This document shows positions 56,332-64,000 of a stretch of DNA of 64,000 nucleotides, one piece after another. This DNA is from Aurantiacibacter marinus (GTDB lineage Bacteria; Pseudomonadota; Alphaproteobacteria; Sphingomonadales; Sphingomonadaceae). The notes beneath the pieces were generated by a model. It was not told the DNA's origin, ran no database searches, and saw only the letters and a program-made list of their open reading frames with translations. Position 1 is the first letter of the stretch. Every line of letters starts with the position of its first letter. Made by a program: the position numbers and the translations under genes. The DNA lies in assembly GCF_001021555.1 (NCBI RefSeq), contig NZ_LDCP01000002.1, positions 558,001-622,000 of the forward strand. Direction: 5' to 3'.

Positions 56332-56931
56332 TCAGACCATCCGTCCCAGCAAATCCCTTAAGCGTCCGCGCGCGGCCATAACGTCTCCGCGCTGGTCGGC
56401 AAGCAGGTAGTGGTTCAGCGGCTCTGCCAAGTCGTCCATCACCTCGATCACCTGCGCCAGATCACCTTCGGGTCGACCGCCTGCGCCGCCATATCCCATT
56501 TCGCGTAGAAGCAGCACCTCGTATCCCACCAGGGCGCCTGCCCAGCCGCGCGCAGATGGTGCATTGCAGATCGCATCAAGCGCCCCGCCGAGCGCCTCGT
56601 GCAAAGTCGGATAGGGCTGGCGTTCCGGCAGCGCCGTAGCGGTGAGCGCACAAAGCCATGCAATCGCAGCAGCAGCCAGAGGCTCACCCAACCACGGCCC
56701 GCGGCTTTGCGTCAGTTCCACCCTGGCAAAGGGCAGTTGGCTGTCGGATTTGGCTGAAAACTGCACTTCCACGGCATTGCCGGGGATGACCACCGGGCGA
56801 AGGTTCCTCCCGCGCCCGCCTGCAACATAGGCTGCGACAAGGCCGTACTCGCCGGTCAGAAACCGTCCGATAACCGCAGTTTCGCCGTGCTGGCGGGCGG
56901 ACACAAGTATGGCGGGGGCGCGCAGGTGCAT
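56332..56931 (-). CDS. recO: DNA repair protein RecO
   Basis: Recombination mediator that loads RecA with RecR, 199 residues from the ATG at 56931 (a GTG two codons earlier is possible). The OB-fold start [20 protein letters not shown] with [20 protein letters not shown] is characteristic. The C-terminal helical part has [12 protein letters not shown]. There is no CxxC zinc motif and the length is some 40 residues below the E. coli protein, as in other sphingomonads. It is adjacent to leuB in the same direction. Confidence 0.9.
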   Translation of the reverse strand: MHLRAPAILVSARQHGETAVIGRFLTGEYGLVAAYVAGGRGRNLRPVVIPGNAVEVQFSAKSDSQLPFARVELTQSRGPWLGEPLAAAAIAWLCALTATALPERQPYPTLHEALGGALDAICNAPSARGWAGALVGYEVLLLREMGYGGAGGRPEGDLAQVIEVMDDLAEPLNHYLLADQRGDVMAARGRLRDLLGRMV

Positions 56932-56942
56932 ATGCACAAGCG

Positions 56943-57191
56943 TTACCCGCTAGCTTCGGTCACCCCAAGCTGTTCTTCCAGAAACTCCGCCTGCTTTCGG
57001 TAATAGGCCAATCGGCTCGCCAGCTTTTGCCAGGCGCGACCTTCGTCCGGAATGCAAATGAAGGGCGCCTCTGTGCCGTTGGCGCGCAAGGCCTGCACCA
57101 TGATTTCCGTTTCGGAAATGTCGATGCGCGGGTCCATGGCTCCATGCGAAAACAGCACGGGCACGCGTATCTGGCCTGCGCGCAACACCAC
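56943..57191 (-). pseudogene. C-terminal remnant of an S9 peptidase (prolyl-oligopeptidase family)
   Basis: An 82-codon frame encoding only the last part of an alpha/beta-hydrolase domain: IRVPVLFSHGAMDPRIDISE (acid region), then IPDEGRAWQKLASRLAYYRK and FLEEQLG. Full S9 enzymes have EGHGW with the catalytic His at this place; here it is EGRAW. The nucleophile and propeller regions are absent, and the frame abuts the UbiK-like gene upstream. It seems to be a decayed fragment left by a deletion. A small functional protein cannot be excluded since the frame is intact. Confidence 0.6.
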
Positions 57192-57213
57192 ATTCAGCAG
57201 ATAGCAGGAAGCG

Positions 57214-57456
57214 TCAGCCTTTGGCTTCGAGAGCGGCGACGCGGGCTTCCAACGCCTCCGCGTGCTCGCGCGCTTTGGCAGCCATGTCTTTCACAGCGTC
57301 AAACTCTTCGCGAGAGACAAAATCGAGGCCGCCCATGGCCTCCTTCATTCTCTCGCGCGCGTTGTCCCGCGCTTCACGGCCCATACCCGCCAGCGTTCCC
57401 GCTGCGGAATTGGCGACTTTGACGAAATCGGCGATGATCGGGTTTTCGCTTTGCAT
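57214..57456 (-). CDS. UbiK/BMFP accessory factor family protein
   Basis: An 80-residue helical protein. The ATG at 57456 (MQSENPIIADFVKVANSAAG) is chosen over the longer frame because it gives the family length and N-terminus. The second half, DFVSREEFDAVKDMAAKARE with HAEALEARVAALEAKG, is the coiled-coil BMFP signature. In enterobacteria UbiK assists ubiquinone biosynthesis and binds lipids; this is likely but unproven here. Confidence 0.85.
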   Translation of the reverse strand: MQSENPIIADFVKVANSAAGTLAGMGREARDNARERMKEAMGGLDFVSREEFDAVKDMAAKAREHAEALEARVAALEAKG

Positions 57457-57603
57457 GGGCACTATGTGGTGCGTCTCGCAGAAAATCTCAACCCAAAACC
57501 AACCGAAGATTGGCAAGGCCGGATGGCCGCCCGCTGGTGCCCGGCAGTGAAACGTAGGGAATAGCACCAAGGATGCGCGCCCGGATCGGCGAGCGTTACC
57601 GAA

Positions 57604-58155
57604 TTAGAACTCGAAGCTCTGTACTGCGCCGTCATCGTCGAAATCTGCGGGATCGGGGTTCAGTTCAAGAAACTGCCAGTTCAGCACGGTCGCAAACAGA
57701 ACCCATGCCAGATAGGGCAGCATCAGCAGGCCAGCCCATTTGCGCACCTTGAAAAACAGTACCGTGGTCAGGATTGCCAGCACATCGACGGCGATGATGA
57801 CATATAGAGCCAACTGGATTTCCTGCTGACCGAAGAACACCGGCGACCACGCCAGGTTAAATCCCAGATGCACCAGGAAAGCGGCAATCGCGACGCCCCG
57901 GTTCGCCGAACCCCATGCCGCGCAGACCATTGCAAAGGCGAAGCCGATCATCGCGTAAAGGATCGCCCACACGATCCCGAAAGTGGCGGGCGGAGGAAAA
58001 ATGGCGGGTTTGTCCAGCGACTGGAACCACGCGCTGTTGGCGTCTCCGCCCATTTGCCCCGCCAGAAAGCCGAGCAGGACAACAGAAGGAACAATGAACA
58101 GCGCCCAGCGGAGCAGGCTGGCGCGCAATTGACCGGGAGAAGCGAGACGATTCAT
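57604..58155 (-). CDS. tspO: TspO/MBR family protein (tryptophan-rich sensory protein)
   Basis: Five-helix membrane protein, 183 residues. Diagnostic motifs are WFQSLDKPAIFPPPATFGIV and WAILYAMIGFAFAM, then AFLVHLGFNLAWSPVFFGQQ, and the C-terminal LPYLAWVLFATVLNWQFLEL. TspO proteins bind porphyrins and regulate photosynthesis or stress genes in alphaproteobacteria. The C-terminus has an acidic extension (DPADFDDDGAVQSFEF). It lies after tlyA in the same direction. Confidence 0.95.
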   Translation of the reverse strand: MNRLASPGQLRASLLRWALFIVPSVVLLGFLAGQMGGDANSAWFQSLDKPAIFPPPATFGIVWAILYAMIGFAFAMVCAAWGSANRGVAIAAFLVHLGFNLAWSPVFFGQQEIQLALYVIIAVDVLAILTTVLFFKVRKWAGLLMLPYLAWVLFATVLNWQFLELNPDPADFDDDGAVQSFEF

Positions 58156-58254
58156 TGAGGCTCCGATTCGTTTGACGGCAGTTTTGGCCGCGGTAACGCC
58201 CTAGAGCAAGCGCCGCCGCGCCCAATAGCTGTGTTGCCAGTGTCCGTTACCGGG

Positions 58255-59037
58255 TCACTCAGTAACATTGTCATCCATGCCGCGGACCGCGTTGATCAGG
58301 AATTCCACATTGCCCTGCGTGCCGGTAATCGGGCTATCCGTCAGCCCTTCGATACGCCAGCCGCCCGCTTCCAGCCACGCCGTCACTTCATCACATACGC
58401 GGGCGTGCAAAGCCGGATCGCGGACGATGCCGCCCTTGCCGACTTCGCCTTTGGCCACTTCGAATTGCGGCTTGATCAGCGCGACGAGGCGGCATCGCGG
58501 CGCGGCCAGTTTCAGCGGCACATCCAGCACTTTGGCAAGGCCAATGAAGCTGGCATCGCACACGACCCAATTACAGGGCCGGTCAATAATTTCAGGGGTC
58601 AGCGCGCGGGCGTTGGTCTGTTCCAGCACAGTGATGCGCGGATCCTCCCGCAGCTTCCAGGCAAGCTGGTTGGTGCCGACATCCACGGCAAACACATGCT
58701 CCGCCCCGTGATGCAGCAGAACTTGGGTGAAGCCGCCGGTGGAGCTGCCGATATCCATTGCCACCGCGCCGCGCGCATCAAGCCCGAAGTGCTGGATTGC
58801 ATGGTCCAGCTTCATGCCCCCGCGCCCGACCCAAGGATGATCGCGGCCGCGCACCTCAATTGCAATGTTTTCGGTAACTTGCTGACCGGACTTGTTCACC
58901 CTTTCGAGCTTTCCCGGAGGCCCGGCAAACACCAGCCCTGCCATGATCAGCGCCTGCGCACGGCTGCGGCTGTCCGTCTCGCCGCGTTCGACAAGCAGTT
59001 GATCGATGCGGGTACGCGAAGGCTTGCGCTCTACCAT
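58255..59037 (-). CDS. tlyA: TlyA family rRNA 2'-O-methyltransferase/hemolysin
   Basis: A 260-residue protein with an N-terminal S4 RNA-binding domain (SRTRIDQLLVERGETDSRSR with AQALIMAGLV) and an FtsJ-like methyltransferase domain. VGRGGMKLDHAIQHFGLD, the SAM motif AMDIGSSTGGFTQVLLHHG, VVCDASFIGLAKVLDVPLKL and LIKPQFEVAKGEVGKGGIVR are characteristic. In mycobacteria TlyA methylates 16S and 23S rRNA; the hemolysin name is historical. In many bacteria it follows dxs, but dxs is not in the window. Confidence 0.93.
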   Translation of the reverse strand: MVERKPSRTRIDQLLVERGETDSRSRAQALIMAGLVFAGPPGKLERVNKSGQQVTENIAIEVRGRDHPWVGRGGMKLDHAIQHFGLDARGAVAMDIGSSTGGFTQVLLHHGAEHVFAVDVGTNQLAWKLREDPRITVLEQTNARALTPEIIDRPCNWVVCDASFIGLAKVLDVPLKLAAPRCRLVALIKPQFEVAKGEVGKGGIVRDPALHARVCDEVTAWLEAGGWRIEGLTDSPITGTQGNVEFLINAVRGMDDNVTE

Positions 59038-59131
59038 GCGCGAAGCGATAGAGATTAGGATGCGGCAGGGCCAGAGCGTTTGTGCTGCAACATTTTTCCA
59101 CCCACCCCGGTATTCGTAGGGTTATCGCTTC

Positions 59132-59701
59132 ATGCAGTTAAATCGCACACATCTTCTTGGCTCCGCCGCCCTGATCGGCGCGTTTGCGCTTACCGCGTGC
59201 ATTCCCCCGGCACCCCAGCCGACCCCTGTTCCAACGCCCTCACCTGCCGCGCAGCCTGCACCCACGCCGGTCCAGCCCGCCGCGCCTATCACCACGGCTT
59301 CAAGCAATTGGGCGGATAATCTCGCCACGCCGGGTGATTGGACATATTCGGACAGCACCGGCACGCCGATCGCATCCTTCGGCATGGCGGGACAAATCCC
59401 GCTGTTTGCCATGCAATGCAACCGCGCGAACCGCAGCATTTCGTTTGGCCGCCTCAGCAATGCAGGCGACCCGCGCACCATGCGTATCCGCACAGAAACC
59501 GCAGACCGCGATTTGCGCGCCGAACCGCAGTCGGGCGCTTCCGCCAGCATACTTTCGGCCAGCATCCCCGCGCTCGACCCCTTTCTTGACGCGATGGCCT
59601 TTTCCAAGGGCCGTTTCGCGGTTCAGGTGGCGGGAGAGCCGGTGCTTTATATCCCCGCTTGGCCAGAGGTTACGCGCGTGATCGAGGAGTGCCGGAACTA
59701 A
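59132..59701 (+). CDS. Proline-rich lipoprotein, unknown function
   Basis: A 189-residue protein with a lipoprotein signal (MQLNRTHLLGSAALIGAFAL, lipobox LTAC, Cys23). A Pro/Ala/Thr-rich linker of about 35 residues follows, then a compact domain starting SNWADNLATPGDWTYSD with two Cys (FAMQCNRANRS and IEECRN) and an Ala/Ser-rich helix. The linker would place the domain away from the membrane. No family recognised; it is divergent from tlyA. Confidence 0.8.
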   Translation: MQLNRTHLLGSAALIGAFALTACIPPAPQPTPVPTPSPAAQPAPTPVQPAAPITTASSNWADNLATPGDWTYSDSTGTPIASFGMAGQIPLFAMQCNRANRSISFGRLSNAGDPRTMRIRTETADRDLRAEPQSGASASILSASIPALDPFLDAMAFSKGRFAVQVAGEPVLYIPAWPEVTRVIEECRN

Positions 59702-59851
59702 GCCGCAAGGCGCATTGCAGCCCGGCTGTGAAAAAGAATTTTTTGGGGCTTGTTTTTACACCCTTCGCGATTCACATTGCCAATCAAGACCGGCGGTGAA
59801 CGCAGGTCCCGGGCCCCCGGTGATCGGCGCGGCCCTTGGCTTAAAAGCGCG

Positions 59852-60012
59852 AAAGGAGGTGATCCGATGTCTCATGGTTCAGTAGCGAGGTCGGTGAAGA
59901 CCCAGGCGGAGCATATTCGGTAGTTTCTTTTTGCCGAGTAAGGCTTCGTCGGCGGTCTAACTGACCGCTGACCATGCGAAGGGCGGTTCCTGTTTCGGCA
60001 GGGCCGCCCTTC
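59852..60012 (+). ncRNA. Candidate structured small RNA with an embedded 18-codon ORF
   Basis: The stretch AAAGGAGGTGATCC (59852-59865) is the exact complement of the 3' end of 16S rRNA. After an 18-codon ORF come three hairpins: GCCGA/TCGGC (59933-59953), GCGGTC/GACCGC (59952-59968), which overlaps and so competes with the first, and a 9-pair GAAGGGCGG/CCGCCCTTC stem (59978-60012) with an inner CCTG/CAGG. The uridine tract after the last stem is weak (CAUUUG). No downstream gene on the plus strand for almost 1.9 kb, so it appears self-standing. The promoter and exact ends are not visible; the flanks from 59702 to 60188 hold no other gene. Confidence 0.5.
59867..59923 (+). CDS. 18-codon ORF behind a perfect Shine-Dalgarno
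   Basis: ATG to TAG encodes MSHGSVARSVKTQAEHIR. The preceding 14 bases complement the whole 3' tail of 16S rRNA and the GGAGG core is seven bases from the ATG, the ideal spacing, so translation start should be very efficient. The peptide is basic and I recognise no family. It may be a microprotein, a leader peptide whose translation alters the downstream hairpins, or a by-product of a sequence selected to bind 16S rRNA. Confidence 0.5.
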   Translation: MSHGSVARSVKTQAEHIR

Positions 60013-60188
60013 CCATTTGTGGGGTTGGTCGGTTCTGGTTGGGTTTGGAGTAAATTGCAGACTGCCAAACTTCCCGGCTTCGACCACCAAATGCGGACTG
60101 CCTGCTAACGACCCAGTTGGGGACATTGTGCGTTCGAATGGCATAATTCCGTATCGGCTATTTGCGACAATCGATATGCGAGCGCGAT

Positions 60189-61592
60189 CTATATAGGCGG
60201 ATTGCTCTCGTGCCAGGAAGTTGCTTGCTCATAGGCATGACCAATCCGGCACAGCGTAGCTTCAGAGAAAGGGGCGCCGCCAAACTGTATAGCCAAGGGC
60301 ATCCCTTCTGCGGTGAAGCCACACCGCACGGTGAGGCCTGGTGCACCTGCCATGTCGAACGGCACCGTATATTCCAGATGCGCCTTGTCAAAGAGCGGCT
60401 GTAGCGCTTCGGCGTTCTGATACAGATCATAGTCATTCTGTAGCGGACCGATCCCTGATGGCAGAGCCAGTGCGTCAACGCTTGCCAGAAATTCGTTGAA
60501 CTCTGCCGAAAAAGCACGCCTGAGTTGCCATGCAGCATCAACCTGCTCTTGCGTAATTGTTGTGCCAAGAGCGAGAAAATCTCCGAAGTAACCGCCATAA
60601 TCAGCAGCCCTTGCCGGATAGGTTTTGGCATGCGCTGCAACCGCTTCTGAAGCACAGATAGCAAACCAGGCATCCATCAATTCGGTTGTCTGGGAAGGCA
60701 CGCTCACCTCGACTATCTGCGCCCCGAGCTTTTCCAATTCCAATAGCGCTGCTTCATGCGCGGCAATTAGCTCCTTCGATGCGCCAATTGCAGTGTAAGT
60801 CGCATCATAGCCGATACGCATACCCGCTATCCCGGCATCCAGATTGGATGTCAGATCGGGCACGGGACGATCCAGAGAGTGTCTATCGAACCTGTCGTAT
60901 CCCGCCATTACTTCCAGCATGATCGCTGCGTCAGCAACACGACGGGTCAGCGGGCCGATGTGGTCGAGACTGTCTCCCAGGGTGAGAGCACCGGACTTCC
61001 CGACCAGGCCAAACGTTGGCTTCAATCCGACAACGCCGTTGGCCATTGCAGGAAATCGGATCGAGCCTGCTGTGTCAGTCCCAAGTGCTGCAAAGCACAG
61101 TCCTGCCGCAACGGACACGCCCGATCCACTCGACGAAGCCCCAGACCAGTAGCCTGCATTCCATGGATTGACTGGGATCTCGAAATCACGGTGGTAGCCA
61201 GCCATCGCGCCTTCGGTCATGTTGAGCTTTCCAATCAGGATCGCTCCGGCTGCAGAGAGCTTCTTCAATACCGGTGCATCATTAGCCGCGACATTGCCCT
61301 TGAGAACAGCCAGCCCTCCTTGTGTTGGAAGGTCTTTTGCATCGATAAGGTCTTTGATGGCGATTGGGATGCCATGAAGACGCCCGCGGTAATCTCCATC
61401 AGCAATCTCACGTTCGGCCTTCTCAGCTTCTTTGAGCGCCCTGTCTCTCGTTACCGTCATGAAGCTCTTGAGATCTTTGTCGATCGCGTCGATCCTATCA
61501 AGCATATGTCGCGTCAAATCGACCGGCGACAGTTTTCCGCTCTCGATTTGTTCGGCAACTTCGCAAATACCGGAATAATGTAGTTTACTCAT
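60189..61592 (-). CDS. Amidase signature family enzyme
   Basis: A 467-residue hydrolase starting at 61592 (GGGGGGATTGC upstream); the longer frame is rejected. The Ser-cisSer-Lys triad is in place: Lys in PIAIKDLIDAKDLPTQGG, and the two Ser in SGASSSGSGVSVAAG and GTDTAGSIRFPAMANG. A typical GFxxTxxG-like LKPTFGLVGKSGALTL follows. Substrates in the family range from fatty amides to indole acetamide and Glu-tRNA; GatA is unlikely as gatB and gatC are absent. Its G+C is somewhat lower than that of neighbours, so it may be an accessory gene. Confidence 0.9.
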   Translation of the reverse strand: MSKLHYSGICEVAEQIESGKLSPVDLTRHMLDRIDAIDKDLKSFMTVTRDRALKEAEKAEREIADGDYRGRLHGIPIAIKDLIDAKDLPTQGGLAVLKGNVAANDAPVLKKLSAAGAILIGKLNMTEGAMAGYHRDFEIPVNPWNAGYWSGASSSGSGVSVAAGLCFAALGTDTAGSIRFPAMANGVVGLKPTFGLVGKSGALTLGDSLDHIGPLTRRVADAAIMLEVMAGYDRFDRHSLDRPVPDLTSNLDAGIAGMRIGYDATYTAIGASKELIAAHEAALLELEKLGAQIVEVSVPSQTTELMDAWFAICASEAVAAHAKTYPARAADYGGYFGDFLALGTTITQEQVDAAWQLRRAFSAEFNEFLASVDALALPSGIGPLQNDYDLYQNAEALQPLFDKAHLEYTVPFDMAGAPGLTVRCGFTAEGMPLAIQFGGAPFSEATLCRIGHAYEQATSWHESNPPI

Positions 61593-61898
61593 GCAATCCC
61601 CCCAATGCGGAATCCATACACTTAATCCGGCGCGAAGACACAACTTCGCTGCATCAGGGGAATTCAAACGCAGTTGATCGAGGGTGCAAGTTGCAGGCAT
61701 CCCAATCGGCATTGAAGTCCGCTTTCCACCCCAAACTCGGACCGTCGCTCACACACGACGCGATCCCGGAAGCTGGCATCAGTACTATCCAGGCTGGGGC
61801 CGCAAGCACTCATTCCACCACCTTACACCAACCCACACCCCCCTTGCCTCCAAACCCGCCCCCGACTAATCGCCGCAGGGCAAGGAGAACACACGCCC
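61593..61898. other. Gene-free spacer between amidase and ilvE genes
   Basis: 306 bases of divergent intergenic DNA. The ribosome binding site AAGGAG of ilvE lies about 12 bases before its ATG, and GGGGGGATTGC precedes the amidase start on the other strand. The rest is C/A-rich (61820-61870) with no hairpin, repeat or promoter clear enough to report. Confidence 0.5.
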
Positions 61899-63008
61899 AT
61901 GGCCAACGCGCCCGCCCTATCGATTGAACGCATTGCCCACCCTGCACCGGTCTCGGATGCAGACCGCAAGGCAGCGATTGCCGATCCCGGTTTCGGAACG
62001 GTGTTCACCGATCACATGATCTCCATCGATTACGACGAGGGGCATGACGGTCCTTTGGGGGGCTGGCACTCCGCCACGCTCGGCCCGCGCGGCCCGATCT
62101 CGCTCGATCCTGCTGCCAGCGTGCTGCATTATGCGCAGGAAATCTTCGAAGGGATGAAGGCTTACAAGCTTTCTGACGGTACGATGGCGCTGTTCCGTCC
62201 GGGCGAAAATGCCGCCCGCTTCAACAGATCGGCCGCGCGGCTGGCCATGCCCGCTTTGCCGGAGGATCTGTTTGTAGAATCGGTCAAGCAGGTGGTGCTC
62301 GCCGATAAGGAATGGTTCCCCGGCGTCGAAGGCGGATCGATCTATATCCGGCCCTTCATGTTCGCCAATGAGCATTTTCTGGGCGTGCGTCCGGCAAAGA
62401 AATACAAATTCCTCGTGATTCTAAGCCCCGCGGGCAACTACTTCAAATCGGGCGCGCCAGCGGTGTCTGTCTGGGTTAGCGAATATACCCGCGCGGCTCC
62501 CGGCGGCACCGGCGATGCGAAATGCGGCGGGAATTACGCCGCCAGCCTCGTCCCCACCGGAGAAGCCTTTGCCAAGGGCCACGATCAGGTTGTGTTCCTC
62601 GACGCGGCAGAACACAAATGGGTGGAAGAACTGGGCGGCATGAACCTGTTCTTCGTTTTTGACGACGGCACAATGATCACACCGCCGCTGCGCGGCACCA
62701 TCCTGCCCGGCATCACCCGCGAAAGCATCATCACGCTCGGCCGCGAACAAGGCCTGGATGTGCGCGAGGAAATGTATTCGATCGACCAATGGCGCGATGA
62801 TGCAGCAAGCGGGAAGCTGGTGGAAACCTTCGCCTGCGGCACCGCTGCCGTGGTAACTGCAGTTGGCAAAGTGGCCGGACGCGACGGCGAATTTACGATC
62901 GGCACCGGCGGCCCCGGACAGATGACCAGCAGCATTCGCGAAAAGCTTGTCGGAATCCAGCGCGGCACAATCGAAGACACCCACGGCTGGGTCACACGGC
63001 TGGGGTGA
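61899..63008 (+). CDS. ilvE: Branched-chain amino acid aminotransferase
   Basis: PLP transaminase for leucine, isoleucine and valine, 369 residues. FEGMKAYKLSDGTMALFRPG, NAARFNRSAARLAMPALPED, the SIYIRPFMFANEHFLGVRPA segment, and GNYAASLVPTGEAFAKGHDQ before the PLP Lys region (the conserved Lys lies near DAKCGGNYA). EELGGMNLFFVFDDG and GTAAVVTAVGKV near the C-terminus fit the longer (type II) IlvE. It overlaps the next gene, an AraC regulator, as GTGA. Confidence 0.95.
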   Translation: MANAPALSIERIAHPAPVSDADRKAAIADPGFGTVFTDHMISIDYDEGHDGPLGGWHSATLGPRGPISLDPAASVLHYAQEIFEGMKAYKLSDGTMALFRPGENAARFNRSAARLAMPALPEDLFVESVKQVVLADKEWFPGVEGGSIYIRPFMFANEHFLGVRPAKKYKFLVILSPAGNYFKSGAPAVSVWVSEYTRAAPGGTGDAKCGGNYAASLVPTGEAFAKGHDQVVFLDAAEHKWVEELGGMNLFFVFDDGTMITPPLRGTILPGITRESIITLGREQGLDVREEMYSIDQWRDDAASGKLVETFACGTAAVVTAVGKVAGRDGEFTIGTGGPGQMTSSIREKLVGIQRGTIEDTHGWVTRLG

Positions 63009-63796
63009 ATGTAAGTCTGCCCAGACCGGATCCTGCCACCGGATATTGGGGGCTACAGCAAACCGACAGGCGCTGCGCCGATCAGCGCTTCCAGCTTTTG
63101 CATGCCGCTGCACCGCCCGAAAAAATTGTTGCCCACGGACATGCCAACCCCCACGCCGTATTCACTTTCGCGGGCACATATCTGACCGCCGCCAACAAGG
63201 AGACGGTCCCGCTGGCGACAGCCGCATTGGTGATCAATCCGCCCGATATGTGGCACCGGGATCGGTATGCGCGCGGCACGGGCAGTTTTCTGGCAATCGA
63301 TCTGCCGCGCGGCGTTCCGGGTACGGCAGAACCCAGCGTGGTCCGTGACGCGGGGACTGTTTTCGCCTGCCTGCGGCTGGTCCGGCAGCTTCCCGATGCG
63401 GAAACGCTGTTGCTGCAAGAAGCGAGCCGCGCGATCATCTGCGGACAGGAAGGCACACCGCACAAGGCAGGTTCGCGCCTGCACCGCGCCTATGCCGCGA
63501 TCATGGATAGCGAAACGCCGGAAAGGCTTGATCTGGCGCAGCTTTCCCAACTGGCAGAATGCCATCCGAACCATGTCTCCAGCGCATTTCGGACGCGGTT
63601 CGGAATTTCGGCCGCCCGCCTGCTTCGGCGTCGCCGTATCGAACGGGCGTGCATTCTGCTGCGCGAAAAAGACAGGCCGCTGGCAGATATCGCCTTGCAA
63701 TTGGGATTTACCGACCAGGCGCATTTTTCCCGCGTGTTCTCGGCAGAAATGGGCGCGCCTCCCGGGCGTTGGCGCAGACGGAACGCAGAGCTTTGA
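63005..63796 (+). CDS. AraC-family transcriptional regulator
   Basis: A 263-residue regulator starting at GTG 63005, overlapping the ilvE stop by four bases. The N-terminal cupin-like sensor has HGHANPHAVFTFAGTYLTA and INPPDMWHRDRY. The C-terminal double helix-turn-helix has LSQLAECHPNHVSSAFRTRF and RPLADIALQLGFTDQAHFSR, with GAPPGRWRRR ending the family signature. Coupling to ilvE suggests control by, or of, branched-chain amino-acid metabolism, but the target is unknown. Confidence 0.9.
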   Translation: MNVSLPRPDPATGYWGLQQTDRRCADQRFQLLHAAAPPEKIVAHGHANPHAVFTFAGTYLTAANKETVPLATAALVINPPDMWHRDRYARGTGSFLAIDLPRGVPGTAEPSVVRDAGTVFACLRLVRQLPDAETLLLQEASRAIICGQEGTPHKAGSRLHRAYAAIMDSETPERLDLAQLSQLAECHPNHVSSAFRTRFGISAARLLRRRRIERACILLREKDRPLADIALQLGFTDQAHFSRVFSAEMGAPPGRWRRRNAEL

Positions 63797-63852
63797 AATA
63801 TACAATATCCGGCACTTGCAGCGCGCTAGGGGATGCTCCCGAATTCGTTATT

Positions 63853-64000
63853 ATGTCAGGATTTGCAGTGAAACTTGCCCCCTTTTTTGCCATGATCATG
63901 GCAATGACTACCTCTGCACACGCTCAGGATACCTTTTCCCCGGTCACCGAACGCGTGGAATCGGGCGATGTTGGCTCGGTCACCAGTGTCCTCGTGATGC
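63853..64000 (+). CDS. Start of a secreted protein, cut by the window edge
   Basis: Forty-nine codons are visible. A signal peptide (MSGFAVKLAPFFAMIMAMTT, then SAHA-Q) is followed by DTFSPVTERVESGDVGSVTS and VLVM. The TERVESGDVGSVTSVLV pattern recalls the beginning of beta-lactamase-fold serine hydrolases, where a short helix precedes the first strand, but too little is seen to decide. Confidence 0.6.
   Translation, partial: MSGFAVKLAPFFAMIMAMTTSAHAQDTFSPVTERVESGDVGSVTSVLVM

Noticed and set aside
59841-60144. Minus-strand ORFs of 75 and 90 codons over the small-RNA locus
   Set aside because: They run through the hairpins and show no motif; the plus-strand signals are stronger.

Overview
The window looks like the chromosome of an alphaproteobacterium of the order Sphingomonadales, most likely the family Erythrobacteraceae. 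This rests on gene content and order (complete str/S10/spc/alpha ribosomal clusters with adk after secY, a mdh-sucD-sucA-sucB-lpdA block, metZ beside apaG, a RecO of about 200 residues, an S5 protein with an RGG-rich head), on high G+C, and on a pair of CCGTTCG...CTTGTCGAAG repeats. It is a protein-level impression; no rRNA gene or intact tRNA gene was seen.

Layout. 1-3612: a minus-strand vitamin B12 uptake operon (TonB receptor, binding lipoprotein, FecCD permease cut by the window edge) behind a cobalamin riboswitch. 3754-6908: a cell-wall hydrolase, a small unknown gene and a membrane GGDEF-EAL protein whose two signature motifs are both degenerate. 7171-15092: TCA-cycle genes (mdh, sucD, sucA, sucB, lpdA) with a small secreted protein in place of sucC. 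15096-17702: a tightly coupled series headed by a membrane protein that looks like a SEDS (FtsW/RodA) relative without its active-site loop, followed by VOC, PepSY and TRIC proteins. 17707-22979: two paralogous Arg/Asp-rich secreted proteins, a prolyl oligopeptidase and a serine hydrolase.

23018-44050: the ribosomal supercluster on the minus strand, from rpsL, rpsG, fusA and tuf through the S10, spc and alpha operons to rplQ. It has its own control signals: a promoter and a terminator-like leader before rpsJ, a good promoter before rpsM, a 30-bp-arm inverted repeat between rpsL and rpsG, and terminators after tuf and rplQ. A periplasmic SRPBCC gene sits between adk and rpsM. 44166-46136: an AT-richer lone GHKL-type ATPase, probably acquired, which is the best candidate for an unrecognised defence-type gene.

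46393-58155: mixed genes, including an HTH protein, a PPC-repeat secreted protein, GNAT, a LysR regulator, apaG-metZ, a GT39 transferase and a DPM1-GtrA fusion that may form a polyprenyl-phosphate sugar pathway, a 49-codon RiPP-precursor-like ORF, leuB, recO, an S9 peptidase remnant, a UbiK-like protein and TspO. 58255-64000: tlyA, a lipoprotein, an 18-codon ORF preceded by a perfect complement of the 16S rRNA 3' end and followed by hairpins (possible dual-function small RNA), an amidase, ilvE with a coupled AraC regulator, and the start of a secreted protein.

All assignments come from reading motifs; no database search was run. Start codons were moved downstream of the longest possible ORF where a ribosome binding site, signal peptide or family length favoured it, and this is stated in each entry.
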